The notes beneath the pieces are model-generated. The model did no database searches. It was not told the DNA's origin and saw nothing but the letters and a program-made list of their open reading frames with translations. The translations under genes and the position numbers were made by a program. This document shows, piece by piece, positions 32,352-44,137 of a stretch of DNA of 64,000 bases (positions are counted from its first letter, which is position 1; each line of letters begins with the position of its first letter). This stretch comes from Rebecca billardiae RCC1528 (Eukaryota; Haptophyta). Location of the stretch: positions 124,001 to 188,000 of the forward strand of contig OZ251253.1 in assembly GCA_965240325.2 (NCBI GenBank), in the 5' to 3' direction.

Positions 32352-32687
32352 ATGTCGCACGCGATGATCGACCACTCGCTCCCGGAGACGCGGCGAGACC
32401 GCCGACAGTACCGCAACGGCGCGCAGCACCTCGCCGCGACCACGCTCACCGCCGACGAGCTCGACGCCATGATCCAGCGCGCCGGCGTCGAGAGGAAGCC
32501 CGCCGCCGCGCCGTCTAGCCTCAACCTCGACACGTCCACCATCTACACGGTGCGCGACCGGCTCAGGGTGCGCAGCTGGACGGGCTTCGAGGCGCTCGCG
32601 GTGACGCACGGATGGAGCGTCAACCAGCCCGCACCCGCGATGAAGAAGGCCGCGCCGGACGTCCCCGAGGTGCAGGCCGGCGGCTGA
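32352..32687 (+). CDS. Small conserved protein of unknown function, family copy 4
   Basis: 111 aa, the most diverged copy: MSHAMIDHSLPETRRDRRQY, a different middle (residues about 30-64), then YTVRDRLRVRSWTGFEALA and THGWSV, and the tail KKAAPDVPEVQAGG shared with copy 1. Retention of the two blocks and the tail while the middle changes points to selection on the ends. Role unknown. Confidence 0.7.
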   Translation: MSHAMIDHSLPETRRDRRQYRNGAQHLAATTLTADELDAMIQRAGVERKPAAAPSSLNLDTSTIYTVRDRLRVRSWTGFEALAVTHGWSVNQPAPAMKKAAPDVPEVQAGG

Positions 32688-33286
32688 GCGCGGCCACGCC
32701 GACGCGCCCCCGCCAAGGCGCCGCACACTCTCGCGCACACGCAGCAGCACCGTCCGTCGCAGTCCAACCGTGCACGCACTCGTCCCGCACACGCTCGTCT
32801 CGCTCGTACGCCTTTGCACCGACCAGTCTCCGCCTCCGTCCGCACTCAGCACCACCCAGCAGCACCCCGCCGTCACAAACCGTCCCGAGTTCCGCAGCGC
32901 CCGGGGACCGGTCTGAATTAGCCAGACGCCGCGGCCCCGGGGTCTTCCGGCGGCACGGCAGTATACCGCGCACTACTTAGTATAGCAGTATAGGCTACTG
33001 CTGCTGACGAATACGCTGATGATATCGTACATCATCGCGCGATATCGATCATCCACGCGTCGCTCTGATACGATGACGATGACTGCCAGCGATCGTCATC
33101 AGTAGAGCCTAGACTGGCCAGCGAGCGTCGCGAGTCGGCGACGCCTGCGGACCCGGACCTGGCAGCACCTGCGCGGCGCGCTGCGTAGTCCGACGCGACG
33201 AGTCAGACCTCTGCATGCCGAGCTGGGGCGCCCGTCCGCCGGCTGCGCGGCCGCCGGTGCGGTGCCACCCCGTCGTCACGCCCGGC
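32688..33286. other. Intergenic region at the convergent junction
   Basis: 600 bp between the 3' end of the small-gene array and the 3' end of the minus-strand STRA6-like gene. It has GATGATATCG/CATCATCG-type simple dyads at about 33010-33060. No gene seen. Confidence 0.4.
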
Positions 33287-33928
33287 TCAGGCGTCGAGCT
33301 CGGCGCGGCCGCCGGGCACCGCCGCCGCCGTCCCGCGCGGCAGCACGCTGCAGCCGGACACGCGGTGCGCGCGCAGCGCGGGCGTGCGCTCGAGGACGAG
33401 CCACAGCCACAGCCGGTTGCGCACGCGGCGGCGCGCGGCGAGCGCGCGCCGGCTGCTGAGCAGGTGCTCGCCCAGGCTCGGCCCGGAGCCGCGCTCCGCC
33501 ACCGACGGCGGCAGGCCGGCCTCGGCCAGCAGCCGCGCGCGCTGGCTCACATACAGGCGCCAAATTTTGGCCCAGCCGGTATAGCGCCGCTGCAGGGCGG
33601 CCAGCTCGGCGAGCTGGGCCGCGCGGCCGGGCGAGCGCGCCGGGTCCGGGCCGGCGGGGCCGGGCGCGCCGCGCTCGTGCGCGCGCGGCGCGGCGAGCGC
33701 GGGCGGCGGCCGCGCGCGCGCGCGCGGCGCGGGCGCGCGCGGCGGCAGCAACGTCGGCGGCGGCGGCACCGCGCGACCACCGCCTTCCGAGTGGCAGCGA
33801 ATGTGCCAGGGCTGGCGCGGCCGCGGCCGGGCGCCGGCGCCGCCGTCGGCGTGCGCCGCCGCGGGCAGCAGCGCCGCGCCTGCACGCTCCGCCGCCGCAT
33901 CGCCGCCGCTCTCCTCGCCGCCGCTGCC

Positions 33929-33972
<44 letters not shown>

Positions 33973-34212
33973 CATCGGCGTCGGCACCCGCGTGCGCGCC
34001 GGCCGTGGGCGGCGGCGGCGAGGGCGGCGCAGCCGACGCGCGGCGCGGCACGGGCGGCGTCGGCGTGGGCGGCGACGCTGGCGGCGTGGGCGAGATGGGC
34101 GCCGCCGGCGAGTGCCGCGCCGAGCGCGCGCGGCGGAGCGCCGCGCTGCCGCCGGCATGGCCGCCACACCAGCTGCGACCGCGCACGTCCGGCGCGGCGT
34201 CGCGCCAACTGT

Positions 34213-34263
<51 letters not shown>

Positions 34264-37200
34264 CCGCGCCGCCGTCCGCGCCGCCGTCCGCGCGCGCCGA
34301 GCCGTGCGAGCGTGCTCGGCGGTGGCACAGCGGCACGCCGCCGCCCGCGGCGGCGCGGAAGGACGCGGCTGCCGACGGGCCTGCGAGCGTGGGGCGGCGC
34401 GCGCCGGCCACCGCGCCGCCGCCGCCGCCGCCGCCGCCGCAGTCGTCGTCGTCGTCGTCGTCGTCGCTGCCGCTGCTGCCGCTGCCATCACTGCCGCCAT
34501 GCGGAGAGGGCGGGCAAGCGACCCGGATGCTCATGAGCGGCGCGCGCTCCGCGCGCGCGGGCGGTGGCTGGAGCGCGGAGCGCCAGCTGCGCAGCCCGAG
34601 CAGCGCCGCCGCGCCGCCGCCGTCGCCGTCGCCGCCATCGCCGTCGTCGCCGCCGCCGCCGCCGTCGCCATCACTCGAGCGGCGCTGCGGCGGGCGCGGC
34701 CACGCGCCGCCGCCGAGCGCGCGGCGGCGCGCGCGCTCGGCCGCGCCCACCGAGCGCACGCGCGTGGCGGCGGGCGGCGCCGCGTGCTCGGCCGCGTGCT
34801 CCGAGCTCGGCGTGCGCTCGAGCTCGCTCTCGGCGGCGTCGGCGGCGTTGGCCTCGCAGCGCTCGGCGGCGGCGCCGCCCGCCGCCGCCGCCGGCTGCGG
34901 CGCCGTCGGCGCGCGCGGCCGCAGCGGCGGCGGCCGGTGCGTTTGCGCGCGCGGGCGCGCGGCGGCGGCGGCGGCGGCGGCGGCGGCCTCCCGCTGGCTT
35001 CCGCCGTCGTCGCGCCCGGCGTCGGCCTCGGTGTCGCCCGCGCCGCCCGCCACGCCCTCGCGCGCGGCCGCGGGCCCGGCGGCGGCGGCGGCAGCGGCCG
35101 CGGCGGCGGCGGCGCGGCGCGCGCTCGGCGGCGGCGGCGGCGGCGGCGGCGCGCACAGGGGCTCAGAGGCGGCGCGGCGGTGGTGGCCGCGGTCGGCGGC
35201 GGCGGCGGTGGCCGCGGCGGCGCCGAGCGCGCCGCGCGCGCGGAGGAGCTGGAGCGCCGCCGCGCGCGCGAGCGCGCCCGTCCCGCCCGCGCCCGCGCCG
35301 CCGCGCGCGCCCGCGCGCAGCCGGCGGCGCAGCGCGTCCCGAGCGCGCGCCTCGGCGCGCCGGCTGCGGCGCGCGTGCCTTCGCAGCGCGCGCACAATCA
35401 TGCGCGCGCGGCGGCGGCGGTCGGCGCGCAGCGTGGCGCCGAGCGCGTGCACGAAGGCGAGCGCGGGCGGGTTGGAGTACTGGTGCCCCGTCAGCGCGAG
35501 CGCGACGAACGCCCTATACCCCGGGTCAAGCGGCGCGTGCCGCGGCGGCAGCAGCGGCACATCAAGGCGCGGCAACGCCAACACGGTCGCGGCCGCGACG
35601 AGCAGCGCGCGCGCGCCGACGACGAAGATGCCGACGACGGCGTTGGTGAAGATGAAGTTGAGGTCGTAGACGGAGTGGACGAAGCGCAGCCGGAACCAGC
35701 CGCCGCGCACGAACACCAGCCGGTCCATCGCGAGCTGGAACGCCAGCGGCAGCGCGCACGCCGTGAGCGCGCGCCACCCCAGCGCCACCCCGCCGCGCTC
35801 GGCCGCGCGCCAGAGCCCCGGGCCGAGCACGCCGACCGCGGGGTGGGAGAGGGCGAGGGCGCCCGCGGGGAGCGCGGCGGCGACGGCGAGCGCGGCGAGC
35901 GCGAGCCAGCCCACGACGGTGTGCACCGCCTGGAACCCCACGTACCGCCCCACGTCCGACACGTCGAAGCAGTTTCGGTCGAACGGCGGACGGCCGACGC
36001 GGAGCGCGCGCACAGCGCGCGCGTACGCGCGCGCCGACAGCACCCAGCCGGCGGCGGAGACGGCGGCGATGGCGAGGGCGGTGCCGCCGACGGTGCGGCG
36101 GAGGAGCGTGCGCACGGCGCCGGCGGTGCGCGGGCGCATCGCGTTGAGCAGCTGCCCCGCGCCCAGCGCCCACGGCTGCCACGCGCGCGCCACGCCGAAC
36201 GCCCAGTTGGTCACGAGCACGCCGCCGCCGCCATGGCCGCCGCCGGCAGCATGGCCGCCGCCGGCAGCATGGCCGCCGCCGCCGGTGCCGCCGCCGGTGC
36301 CGCTCGGCTGCGGGAGCAGCGCGGCGAGGCTGGCCTCGACGGCGGCCGCCTCGGCCATCGCCTCGGCGAGCGCCGCGTCGAGCCACGCCGCGCCCACGCA
36401 CACCGACGCGGTGAGCAACGCCACCACCCACGCGCTCAGCACCGCCGCCATCAGCAGCCGCTGCGGCAGGAACACGCGCCCGCCCGAGGGAGATACAATC
36501 TCCCTCGGCCCGCCGCGCGGCGGCGAGGGCGGCGCGCGGTGCGCGGGCGCGGCCGCGGCCGCGGAGCGGGCGGCGCGCGCGCGCGGGCCCTCCACGCCGC
36601 GCGCGCCGCCGCTGCACCGGCGCACGCACCGCCGAGCCCATCGCCCAATCCACCGCAGCGCGCGCCGCGCCGGGCCGCCGATGCGCCTCAGGCTGACGCC
36701 GCCGCCACCACCGCCGCCGCCGCCGCTGCGCCCGACGGCGACGAGCAGCGTGTGCGTGGCGGGCGTGCGCGGCGCGGGGACGCCACCGCCGCCACCGCCG
36801 CCGCCGCCGCTGTCCTCGTCCTCAAGAATCACAGCACTCAGCTCGATAGCACCGCCGCCGCCGTTGTTGCCGCCGCCGCCGCCATTGCTGCCGCCGCCGC
36901 CGCCGCCGCCGCCGCGCGGCGGCGAGGGCGCGCGCGCGCGCGGCGGCGGCGGCGGCGGGCGCGCGAGCGGCGACCAGCCTGCTGCCTTCACGAGCGCGCG
37001 CACGTGCGCGTGTGCCTCCGCAAGCTGCCGCTCTTCGTGCGAGACGCAGGCCGCGTCGACGGCGGCGGCGGCGCGCGCCGCAGCCACGCCGAGCGTGCGG
37101 CGCGCCGCGCGCGCGCGCGCGCGCGAGCGCGCCGCCGCCGCCGCCGCCGCCGCCGGGCGGCTCGCTGCGGACGGGCGCGTCGGCGTCGGCGTCGGCGTGG

Positions 37201-37536
37201 GCGCGCGCGGCGCGCGCGTCTGCCCGCCAGCGCAGCGCCGGCCGCGCCGCCACGCCCAGCGCCAGCGTCGCGAGCCACGCCCACGCCGCCCACACGCACG
37301 CGCGCACGGCGCGCGCGCCCGCGCCGAGCGCGCCCGGCGCGGTCGCCGTTACATCCTCTGCCGAGAACGCGCGAAGCTCGGGCTCTGGGCCGGCGGCGGG
37401 CGCGGTCATGGCGGCGGTCCACGCGGCCCAGCCGCACAGCGTCGCGGCCGCGCTGAGCGCGAGCAGCGCGCGCGCGAGCGCCGCGCCGCTGCGCGCGCGC
37501 AGCAGCCGCAGCGCGCTGCGCGCCGCAAGCCACCGC

Positions 37537-37568
<32 letters not shown>

Positions 37569-38458
37569 ACCAGCCCAGCGCTCGCGCGCGCCGCCGCCGC
37601 GCGCGGCCGCGTCGGCGCGCGCCTCCGCCGCGTCGCGCGCGGCGCGCAGCCCCCAGGCGCGGTTCGCGACCAGCAGCGGCACCGCGCTCAGCGTGAGCAG
37701 CAGGTACGAGCGATGGCTGACGAAGATCAGCATGGTCGCGTGCCGCAGGTCTGGCGACTGCGCAGACGCGATGTGGAGGGGCGCGCCCGACGCGGCCGAG
37801 GTCACGCCCGCCGCGCTCGCGCGGAGGCGGTGCACCCCTGAGGTAGCGCCGTCGAGCAAGCGCACCGCGTCGAAGGCAGCAACGCCCTCCGCGTCCGTGA
37901 GCGCGCACGCGCCGCCGGCACCACCGCCGCCGCCGGCGGTGTCGGCGCGCGGCGGCGCGCACGGCGCGCCGCGCGCCGCACCCGCGAGCGCCGCCGGGCG
38001 CACCGCCGCGCCCCAACCGGCGGCGGCGGCGGCGGGCTCGAGGCTAAGGCGCACGGCGACGCCGGGTACGGGCGCGCCGTCGGCGTCGAGCACGCGCAGC
38101 GCGGGCGGCGTGCGTAGCGCGCCGCCCGTTGCGAGGTACGTCGGACGCGCGTCCGCGCCCGCGCCCGCGGCGCCGCCGCCCGCCGCCGCATCCGCCGCTC
38201 CGACTGTGCTGTTGGCGCCGCCGCCGCTGCTGCTGTTGTCCGCCGCGGCGGGGCGCGCGCGCACCCAGCTCGCGTCGGCCGCGCCGCCGCCGCCCGTGTT
38301 GAACAGGAAGTTGAGCGAAGCGAACGGCCACGGCTGGAACACGCGCGGCTGCGGCTGCGACCGCGGCTGCGGCTGCGACGGCCGGGGCTGCGACGGCCAC
38401 GCGGCGCGCGGCCGCGCGGACGCGGCGCGCTGGCTGCGTGCGCCGCCGCCGCCGTCGT

Positions 38459-38490
<32 letters not shown>

Positions 38491-38500
38491 CCGCCGTCGC

Positions 38501-38541
<41 letters not shown>

Positions 38542-39693
38542 ACCGGCGTCGCGGCGGGCAGCACGTCGAAGCGCACCTGCGCCACTCTCTGGCGCACCAC
38601 GACCTCCGCCACCGCCAGCGGCGTCAGGCCGGACAGCAGCGCCAGCGGATCTGTCAGCCCGCTCAGAACCTGAGCAAGCGCGGCGGCGCCCGCCGCGCCG
38701 GCGGACGCGAGCTGCGAGCGCGCGGCGGCGTTGGCGGCGTCAAGGGCGGCGTCGGCGACGGCGGCACCGTGGCCGCTGGCGGTGGCCGCCGCCGAGTCGA
38801 GGGCGACGGACGGCGCCGCGGCGGCGCACTCCAGCCCGCGCGCCACCTCTGCCGGAAGGCCGGCGGGCAGAGCGGTGGGCAGGGCGGCGGAAGGCGGGGC
38901 GGCCGCGCCCGCCGCCGGGCCGGCGCCCGCGCCGCCGCCGCCGCCGCCGCCGCCGCCGAGCGCGCCCGCGCCGCCGCTGAGCTGGCGACGGCGGCGTGTG
39001 CGCGCGCCGCCGCCGTGCCCACCGCCCGCAGCACCGCCGGCGCCGCCGCTCTCCGCCGCCTCCTCCGCCGCTCCCCCGCCGCCGCCACCGCCGCCGCCGC
39101 CGTCCGCGTCCGCGTCCGCGTCGGCCGCCGCCGGCTGCGGAGGGCAGCGCGCCACGTCGCGCGCCGCGCGGCGCGCCTCGAGCTCGACGGCGGCGGCGAG
39201 CCCCGCCGCGAGCTCCTCCTGCGCCGCCGCGAGCGCCGCCTCGCCCACCGCGTCCACCGCGCCCTCCCCCCAGACCGCACCCGCCCTTCTCGCGCGCGCG
39301 GCCGCGGCCGCCGCCTGCGCCCACAGTTCAGACTCTGCGCCGGCGCGCAGCGCGCCGAATGCGTCGAAGAGGATCGGGGCGGTGGCGACGACGAGGCGCG
39401 CGCGCACGCCGGGGGCGCTGCTGCCCTCGGGCCCCGCGCCGGCGGGCTCGGCACCACCGCCGCCCCCACCACCGCCGCCGCCGGAGCCCCCCGCCGCCGC
39501 GCGCTCGCGCGGCGCCGCCGTCAGCAGTAGGCTGTCGAAGCGCGCGATGCCGGCGGCGTCGGTGACGGCCGCGCGGCCGAGCGCGCGCAGCCGCAGCCGC
39601 GACGCGCCGCCGCCGCCGGCGTCCGCGGAGGCGGCGGCGCTCGCGAGGTCCCGCGCGCCCGCGGCCGCGTCGGAGAGCACGCCCAGCCCGCCG

Positions 39694-39739
<46 letters not shown>

Positions 39740-39941
39740 CCAGCCAGGCGCGTGCTTGCTCTGTCCCGGCTGCGAGCGCGCCGCCGGCTGCTTCGAGCGG
39801 CGCGGCTTCGAGCGCGTAGGCGACGGCGAGCACGCCGGCCACCGGCGTGCCGGAGGCGGTGAGCGTGACGCGCACGCTCGCGTTGAAGGCGTGCGGGCTG
39901 CGCGCCGTGCCGTCGGCACCACAGCCCACGAGACTGCTGCT

Positions 39942-40037
<96 letters not shown>

Positions 40038-41756
40038 GTCGGCAGCCATGCTGAGCAGCGCGCACTCGCCCGGGTCGTGCGCCGTGAGCTCGGCCGGCGG
40101 CGGCCGCACGAAGCGCACGCGCTGCGGCATCCACCCCGCGCCGGCGCCGCCGCCATCGCCCGGCGGGGGCGCGAGCCATGGCGGCAGCCGCGCGCCTCCG
40201 TCGCGCAGCGCGCCGAGCAACGCCCGCAGGAGCGGGTCGCCCGCGGCGGCGTCGTCGGCGGCGTCGTCGGCGGGCGGCGGCGGCGGGGCGGCGGGGCCGG
40301 GCTCGGAGGGCGCGGCGGCGCCTTCGCCGCCGCGGGGCGCGGGCGCGAGGGCGACGTGTATCCGAACGTGCGCGCGCGGCGCGTGCGCGGCGGCCGGCGC
40401 GGCCGGCGCGGCCGGCGCGGCCGGCGGCGGCGGCGGCGCGGCGAGGCGGCGCGCGGGGCGGTGCGCGGCGGGCCCGGGCGTGGCGGAGGCCGCCGCCGCG
40501 CGCGCGTCCGCGCCACCGCCGTCCGCCGACGGCCCACGCCCGCCGTCCCCGCCGCCGCCAGCCCACCGCGCCGCCGGCGGCGACCGCGAGGCAGAGCCGT
40601 CGCCGCCGCCGCCGCCGTCCGCCGCAACCGTCGCGCTGAGCTCGACGACGACGCCGCAGCCGTGCGCGACGGGCGCGCGGTGCGCGAGGCCGAGGAGCAG
40701 CGGCTCGAACCGCGCGACGCCCGCGTGGTCGATCGCCGCCTCCACCCAGCCCTCCGCCGCCGCCACCGCCACAGCCGCGCCGCCGAGCGCGCCGGCGGCC
40801 GCCGCCGCCGCCGCAGCCGCCGCAGCCGCCGCCGCCGCCGCCTCGGCGCCGGCGGCGCGCGGCACGAGCGCGACGGCGGGCGGCGGCGTGCCGTCGCCCG
40901 GGCACGACGGCTCCGCCCACGCCACCGCCGCCTCGCCCCGCGCCACCTCCAGCCGCACGCGTGCCGCCGCCGCCGCCGCAACCGAGCCCGCCGCCGCCGC
41001 GCCGCCCGCGGCCGCGCGGCCCGTCGCCGCCTGCGCGCCAAACGCGAGCGGCGGCAGCCGTAGCGCCGTGGCGGGCGCGCCGGGCTCGGCGGCGGCGGCC
41101 GCGTCGAGCTCGCGCACGGGGAGCGGCCACGCCTCGCAGTCCGCGCCCACCGGCGCGAAAACGCTTCCCCACACCCGCTCGAGGGCGAGGGCGGACCACG
41201 CGGCGGCGGGCGGCGCGCGGCGGCGCGCGCCGAGCGCGCCGCCGTCGCCGCCCTCGGCGGCCGCGTCGGCGCGGCGCGCGGCGGCGGCGGCGGCGAGCGC
41301 GGCGTACTCGGCGTGCGCACCCGGCCGCGCGGCCATCAGCGCGGCCATCAGCGGCTCGGCGCACAGCGGGCGCAGCCGCGCGACGCGCTCGGCGCCGCGC
41401 GCCGGCAGCAGCGCCGACGGCGGCAGGAAGAAAGTCCGGGAGAAGACGGCGCCGCTGGCGAGGGCGAAGGCGAAGCCGAAGGCGGCGGCCGTGAGCGTGC
41501 GCGAGCCCACGCGCTCGCCCAGCAGGTCGATCAGCGGCTCGGCGCGCGCCACCGCGAACCAGGCCTTCTGCCACCAGCGGCGGCGGCCGCAGCCGTTGCA
41601 GCAGAGAAGCGCGCCGCACGCGCCGCTGCCGACGAAGGCGACGACGGCGGCGAGGACGAGGAGGCCGAGCACGTCGAGGCGGAGCAGCGACAGGTAGTCG
41701 CGGCCCGACGCGGCCACCGCCTGCGCGCGCGCGAGCACGGCCTCGTGCTGGCTCAT
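33287..41756 (-). CDS. Giant STRA6-like multispan membrane protein with Ig-like extracytoplasmic region; spliced
   Basis: Two frames, 41756..37173 and 37024..33287, make about 2,773 aa if joined by one short intron; the downstream frame has no usable ATG. Start is the first ATG (MSQHEAVLARAQ). Two N-terminal membrane segments (about 21-53, 86-110) precede a long Ala/Gly region with beta-repeat signatures (DHAGVARFEPLLL, TDAAGIARFDSLLL, LTDAEGVAAFDAVRLLDG) like bacterial Ig-like/filamin repeats. Three membrane segments lie at about 37235-37740, then five more at about 35570-36460. The last part, RLDVPLLPPRHAPLDPGYRA then SNPPALAF, matches the end of the STRA6 retinol-uptake family. The tail (33.3-35.4 kb) is low complexity. 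STRA6 moves retinol across membranes with carrier proteins and calmodulin; retinoid or carotenoid-derived substrate here is inference. Size and ectodomain are far beyond animal STRA6. Two adjacent genes remain possible. Confidence 0.6.
36484..36508. repeat. 11-bp-arm palindrome inside coding sequence
   Basis: CCGAGGGAGAT (36484-36494), loop ACA, ATCTCCCTCGG (36498-36508). On the coding strand it reads PREIVSPS with codons AGG, ATT, GTA and TCT that are otherwise avoided by this gene. Confidence 0.7.
37025..37172 (-). other. Candidate intron joining the two halves of the STRA6-like gene
   Basis: 148 bp, donor CCC|GTCCGC and acceptor GAGCGGCAG|CTT, phase 0 on both sides. It is the phase-compatible GT-AG solution I found near the point where the frame changes; other donors nearby (GTGGCT, GTCGAC, GTCTCG) give the wrong phase with this acceptor. 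The donor is weaker than others in the window. Confidence 0.4.
39945..40034. repeat. Long (CCG)n microsatellite encoding a Gly tract
   Basis: An almost uninterrupted run of about 28-30 CCG triplets on the plus strand, giving a Gly homopolymer in the STRA6-like ectodomain. Similar shorter tracts occur at about 38470-38540, 39690-39735 and 34215-34260. Likely length-polymorphic. Confidence 0.8.
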
Positions 41757-41940
41757 GCCGCCCGCGGCGGACGGACGCGCGCGATGCGCGCAGCTCAGCT
41801 GAGTGGCGCCCTCCGCGCGAGCCGCCCCACAAAGGCCGGCGGATCTCGTCAAGACGTCAAACTACCGAACAAACGCCAAGCCGCTCGCCGATTGGAGGGC
41901 GGGCGAGCGGCATAGGGATGCGCGGCACGTCGTGCATAGT
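41757..41940. promoter_or_regulatory. 184-bp divergent intergenic region
   Basis: Lies between the start codons of the STRA6-like gene and the CFAP97-like gene. It includes a less GC-rich stretch (about 41840-41900). It must hold both 5' UTRs and promoters if both starts are right. No named element recognised. Confidence 0.45.
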
Positions 41941-42954
41941 ATGCGGGTAAGGGCGTTTGACTTGACCACCTCGCGAAAGATGGCGTCCCCGTCCGCCCCA
42001 ACGGCCGCCGCCGCGCGTACCGAGGCGGGCAGCGTCCGCTCGATCGACCCGGTGGCGAGCGACCGGCCAGCGCAGACACCCCGTGCGCTCGGCTCGCGCC
42101 CTCCCGCGCCCTCCGCCCAGCCGGCGGCCGGCGGCGCGCGCGCGGCGGCAGCGGCCGCACTAGCTGACGCGGCGGCGGACGCGGCGCGGGCGCACGCGGA
42201 GGAGGCGGAGGCGGAGGAGGTGGACTGGGCGGAGCTGGTCACGCTCACGCTGGACGACGTGCGCGCGATGAAGCAGCGCGCCGGCGGCGCTGACGTCGCG
42301 CCCGCGCCGAGAGCGGCGCCGCGCGCGCGGCTGCGCGCCACCGCCTCCACCGCCGCCGTCCACGGCAGCCGCGCCCATCAGCCGGAGGCGCGCGCGCGCA
42401 GCGCGGGCGGCGCGCCGCGCGCACGGCGCGCCGCGCCCGCCGACTCGACCACCGCGCTCGCCGGACGCAGCCGCGCCGACGCGCACGCCGCCTCCTCGCC
42501 GCCGCCCCCGCGCAAGCGGTACACAGCCGCCGCGGCCGAGGCGGCGCGAGAGAGGCGCGCACACATCGACCGGCTCGCGCGGATCGCCGCCGCGCCCGCG
42601 CGCGTGCGGGCGGTGGACCAGGCGGCGCCCGCGGCGCGGCCGCACCTGCAGGGCGAGGCGCACGAGAAGGCGCGCGCCAGTGCGCGCGCGGCCGCGCGCC
42701 GGGCCCACGGCCGCGCCGACGACGCGCAGCGCGCGCGCATCGCGGACGCGGCGCGCTCGCGCGCCGCGCGCGCGCAGTCGGCGCAGCGGCTGCAGCTGGG
42801 CCGCGCAGCGCTCGGCGGTCGGCGGCGCGCGGCGTCGCGCGAGCAGCGGCGCATCGAGGAGGACAACCGCCGGCTCGCGCGCGCGGTGCTCGGCGCGCAG
42901 CCCCGGCTGGCGAGCGGCGCCGACCTCGACGCCATCCGCGCCGTGTTCGTCTGA
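41941..42954 (+). CDS. CFAP97/Hemingway-like basic protein (probable ciliary)
   Basis: 337 aa from ATG 41941; a second good start, ATG 41980 (MASPSAPT), would shorten it by 13 residues. Residues about 60-110 are Ala-rich with an acidic helix (EEAEAEEVDWAELVTLTLDD). From about 190 it is basic and helical. Two blocks resemble the CFAP97/Hemingway domain: RVRAVDQAAPAARPHL (about 220-235), comparable to that family's V-D-x-x-x-P-x-x-x-x-H-L, and EQRRIEEDNRRLARAVL (about 302-318), comparable to its E-R-x-x-I-x-x-(D/E)-N-x-x-L. The spacing is longer than usual. CFAP97 proteins act in cilium/flagellum assembly or stability. The assignment is by eye and could be chance similarity of Arg/Ala helices. 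Confidence 0.55.
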   Translation: MRVRAFDLTTSRKMASPSAPTAAAARTEAGSVRSIDPVASDRPAQTPRALGSRPPAPSAQPAAGGARAAAAAALADAAADAARAHAEEAEAEEVDWAELVTLTLDDVRAMKQRAGGADVAPAPRAAPRARLRATASTAAVHGSRAHQPEARARSAGGAPRARRAAPADSTTALAGRSRADAHAASSPPPPRKRYTAAAAEAARERRAHIDRLARIAAAPARVRAVDQAAPAARPHLQGEAHEKARASARAAARRAHGRADDAQRARIADAARSRAARAQSAQRLQLGRAALGGRRRAASREQRRIEEDNRRLARAVLGAQPRLASGADLDAIRAVFV

Positions 42955-44137
42955 CGTGAACCACAGACTTACTACATCGACTACAGTACCCCCATACACT
43001 GTACTACTCGCTACGACTATTTATAACTATATCGTCGTCAGTATTGCTCAGTATGATGCGAGCAGGGAGTAGATATTGCAATCTGCTCCCTGCTGCTGCG
43101 GGCGCGACTGCCCGGCGCGCCGGGGGGCGCCCGCTGGCGTGCCGCACTCATAGCGCCTAGCGGCCGCCGAGCGGACGCCAGCTCGGACCTGCGGGACCTG
43201 CCCGGTGTGACGGCGGTGTCCGCGCGGTCGACCCCGGCGTGCGCGCTCGGGCAGCGCAGCCGTGAGCCGAATCAGAGTCTGGAGTGCAATAACGGTCGTA
43301 GTAGTATATATATATAGTCAGCACCGGTTACGGCAGCGGCCGGGACACCGGTACGGTCGCCCGGGTAGGCAGGCGCGGGCCCGGCGTCACGGCGCCGGGG
43401 CCGGCGGCGGGTCACCCCGGGCTGCGCCCCCGGCGTGCCTAGTAGTGGCGGCCGCCGCGGCGCCTGCGGCCTGCCGCCGGCCGAGGTCCGGTCAGCACGG
43501 GATGACAGGCAGCCCGCTGTCAGGCGCGGAGGTCGCGCGGAGTTTCAAGGCCGAAGGCGCCGCGCGCGTAATGCGACGAGCCGACCGTGACAGGCAGACG
43601 GGCGAGCACTTCATCATACTCATCGCGTGCTACGCGGCGACTCTGAACCGTAGGCGTACGACCGTACTACTCACTCTGAACGTGGTGGCGGCGTTGATCC
43701 GTGCAGCCAGCGCAGTTCGGACTTCACGCCGAGTGCGCCGCTGAGCGCGCGCATGCGGGCATGATGCATATATGATGCCATCGGTGCCGATGGCGCGCAC
43801 GCACCGCCTCGACGGGCGGCGGCGCTCGCTCACGCATCCGCGGCGGGCGGCGACGGGCGCGTCGGCGCGACGGCCACAAACTCCGTCTCCGCCAAGTGCA
43901 GCAGCGGCCGGCTGAGCCGCTCGTGCACGTGGCTCAGCTGGATGAGCTGGCGGCGTGCACGCACGGCGCGGCGGCGGCGCGCAGGGCGCGGGGCGGGCGC
44001 GCGGGTGTGGGCGGCGCCGGCGCGGCGCTGCTGTCAGCGCGCCGCCGCGATCGCGCGCGCGCAGCCCGCGACGCGCACCGCGCGCTGCGATGCGCGCCGG
44101 CGCGGCATCCTCGCCCACCGCGCGCGCGCGCGCGCGC
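42955..44137. other. Intergenic region between convergent genes
   Basis: 1.2 kb without a recognisable gene. The first 150 bp are AT-rich and end in a 34-bp hairpin (43061-43094). A TA run is near 43303-43315 (TATATATATATA). The rest is GC-rich with no domain in any frame. Confidence 0.4.
43061..43094. repeat. 34-bp hairpin 3' of the CFAP97-like gene
   Basis: AGCAGGGAG-T-AGAT, loop ATTGCA, ATCT-G-CTCCCTGCT: 13 Watson-Crick pairs plus one T:G. It lies about 107 bp after the stop codon and could act in 3'-end formation, or be another of the palindromic insertions of this window. Confidence 0.65.
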
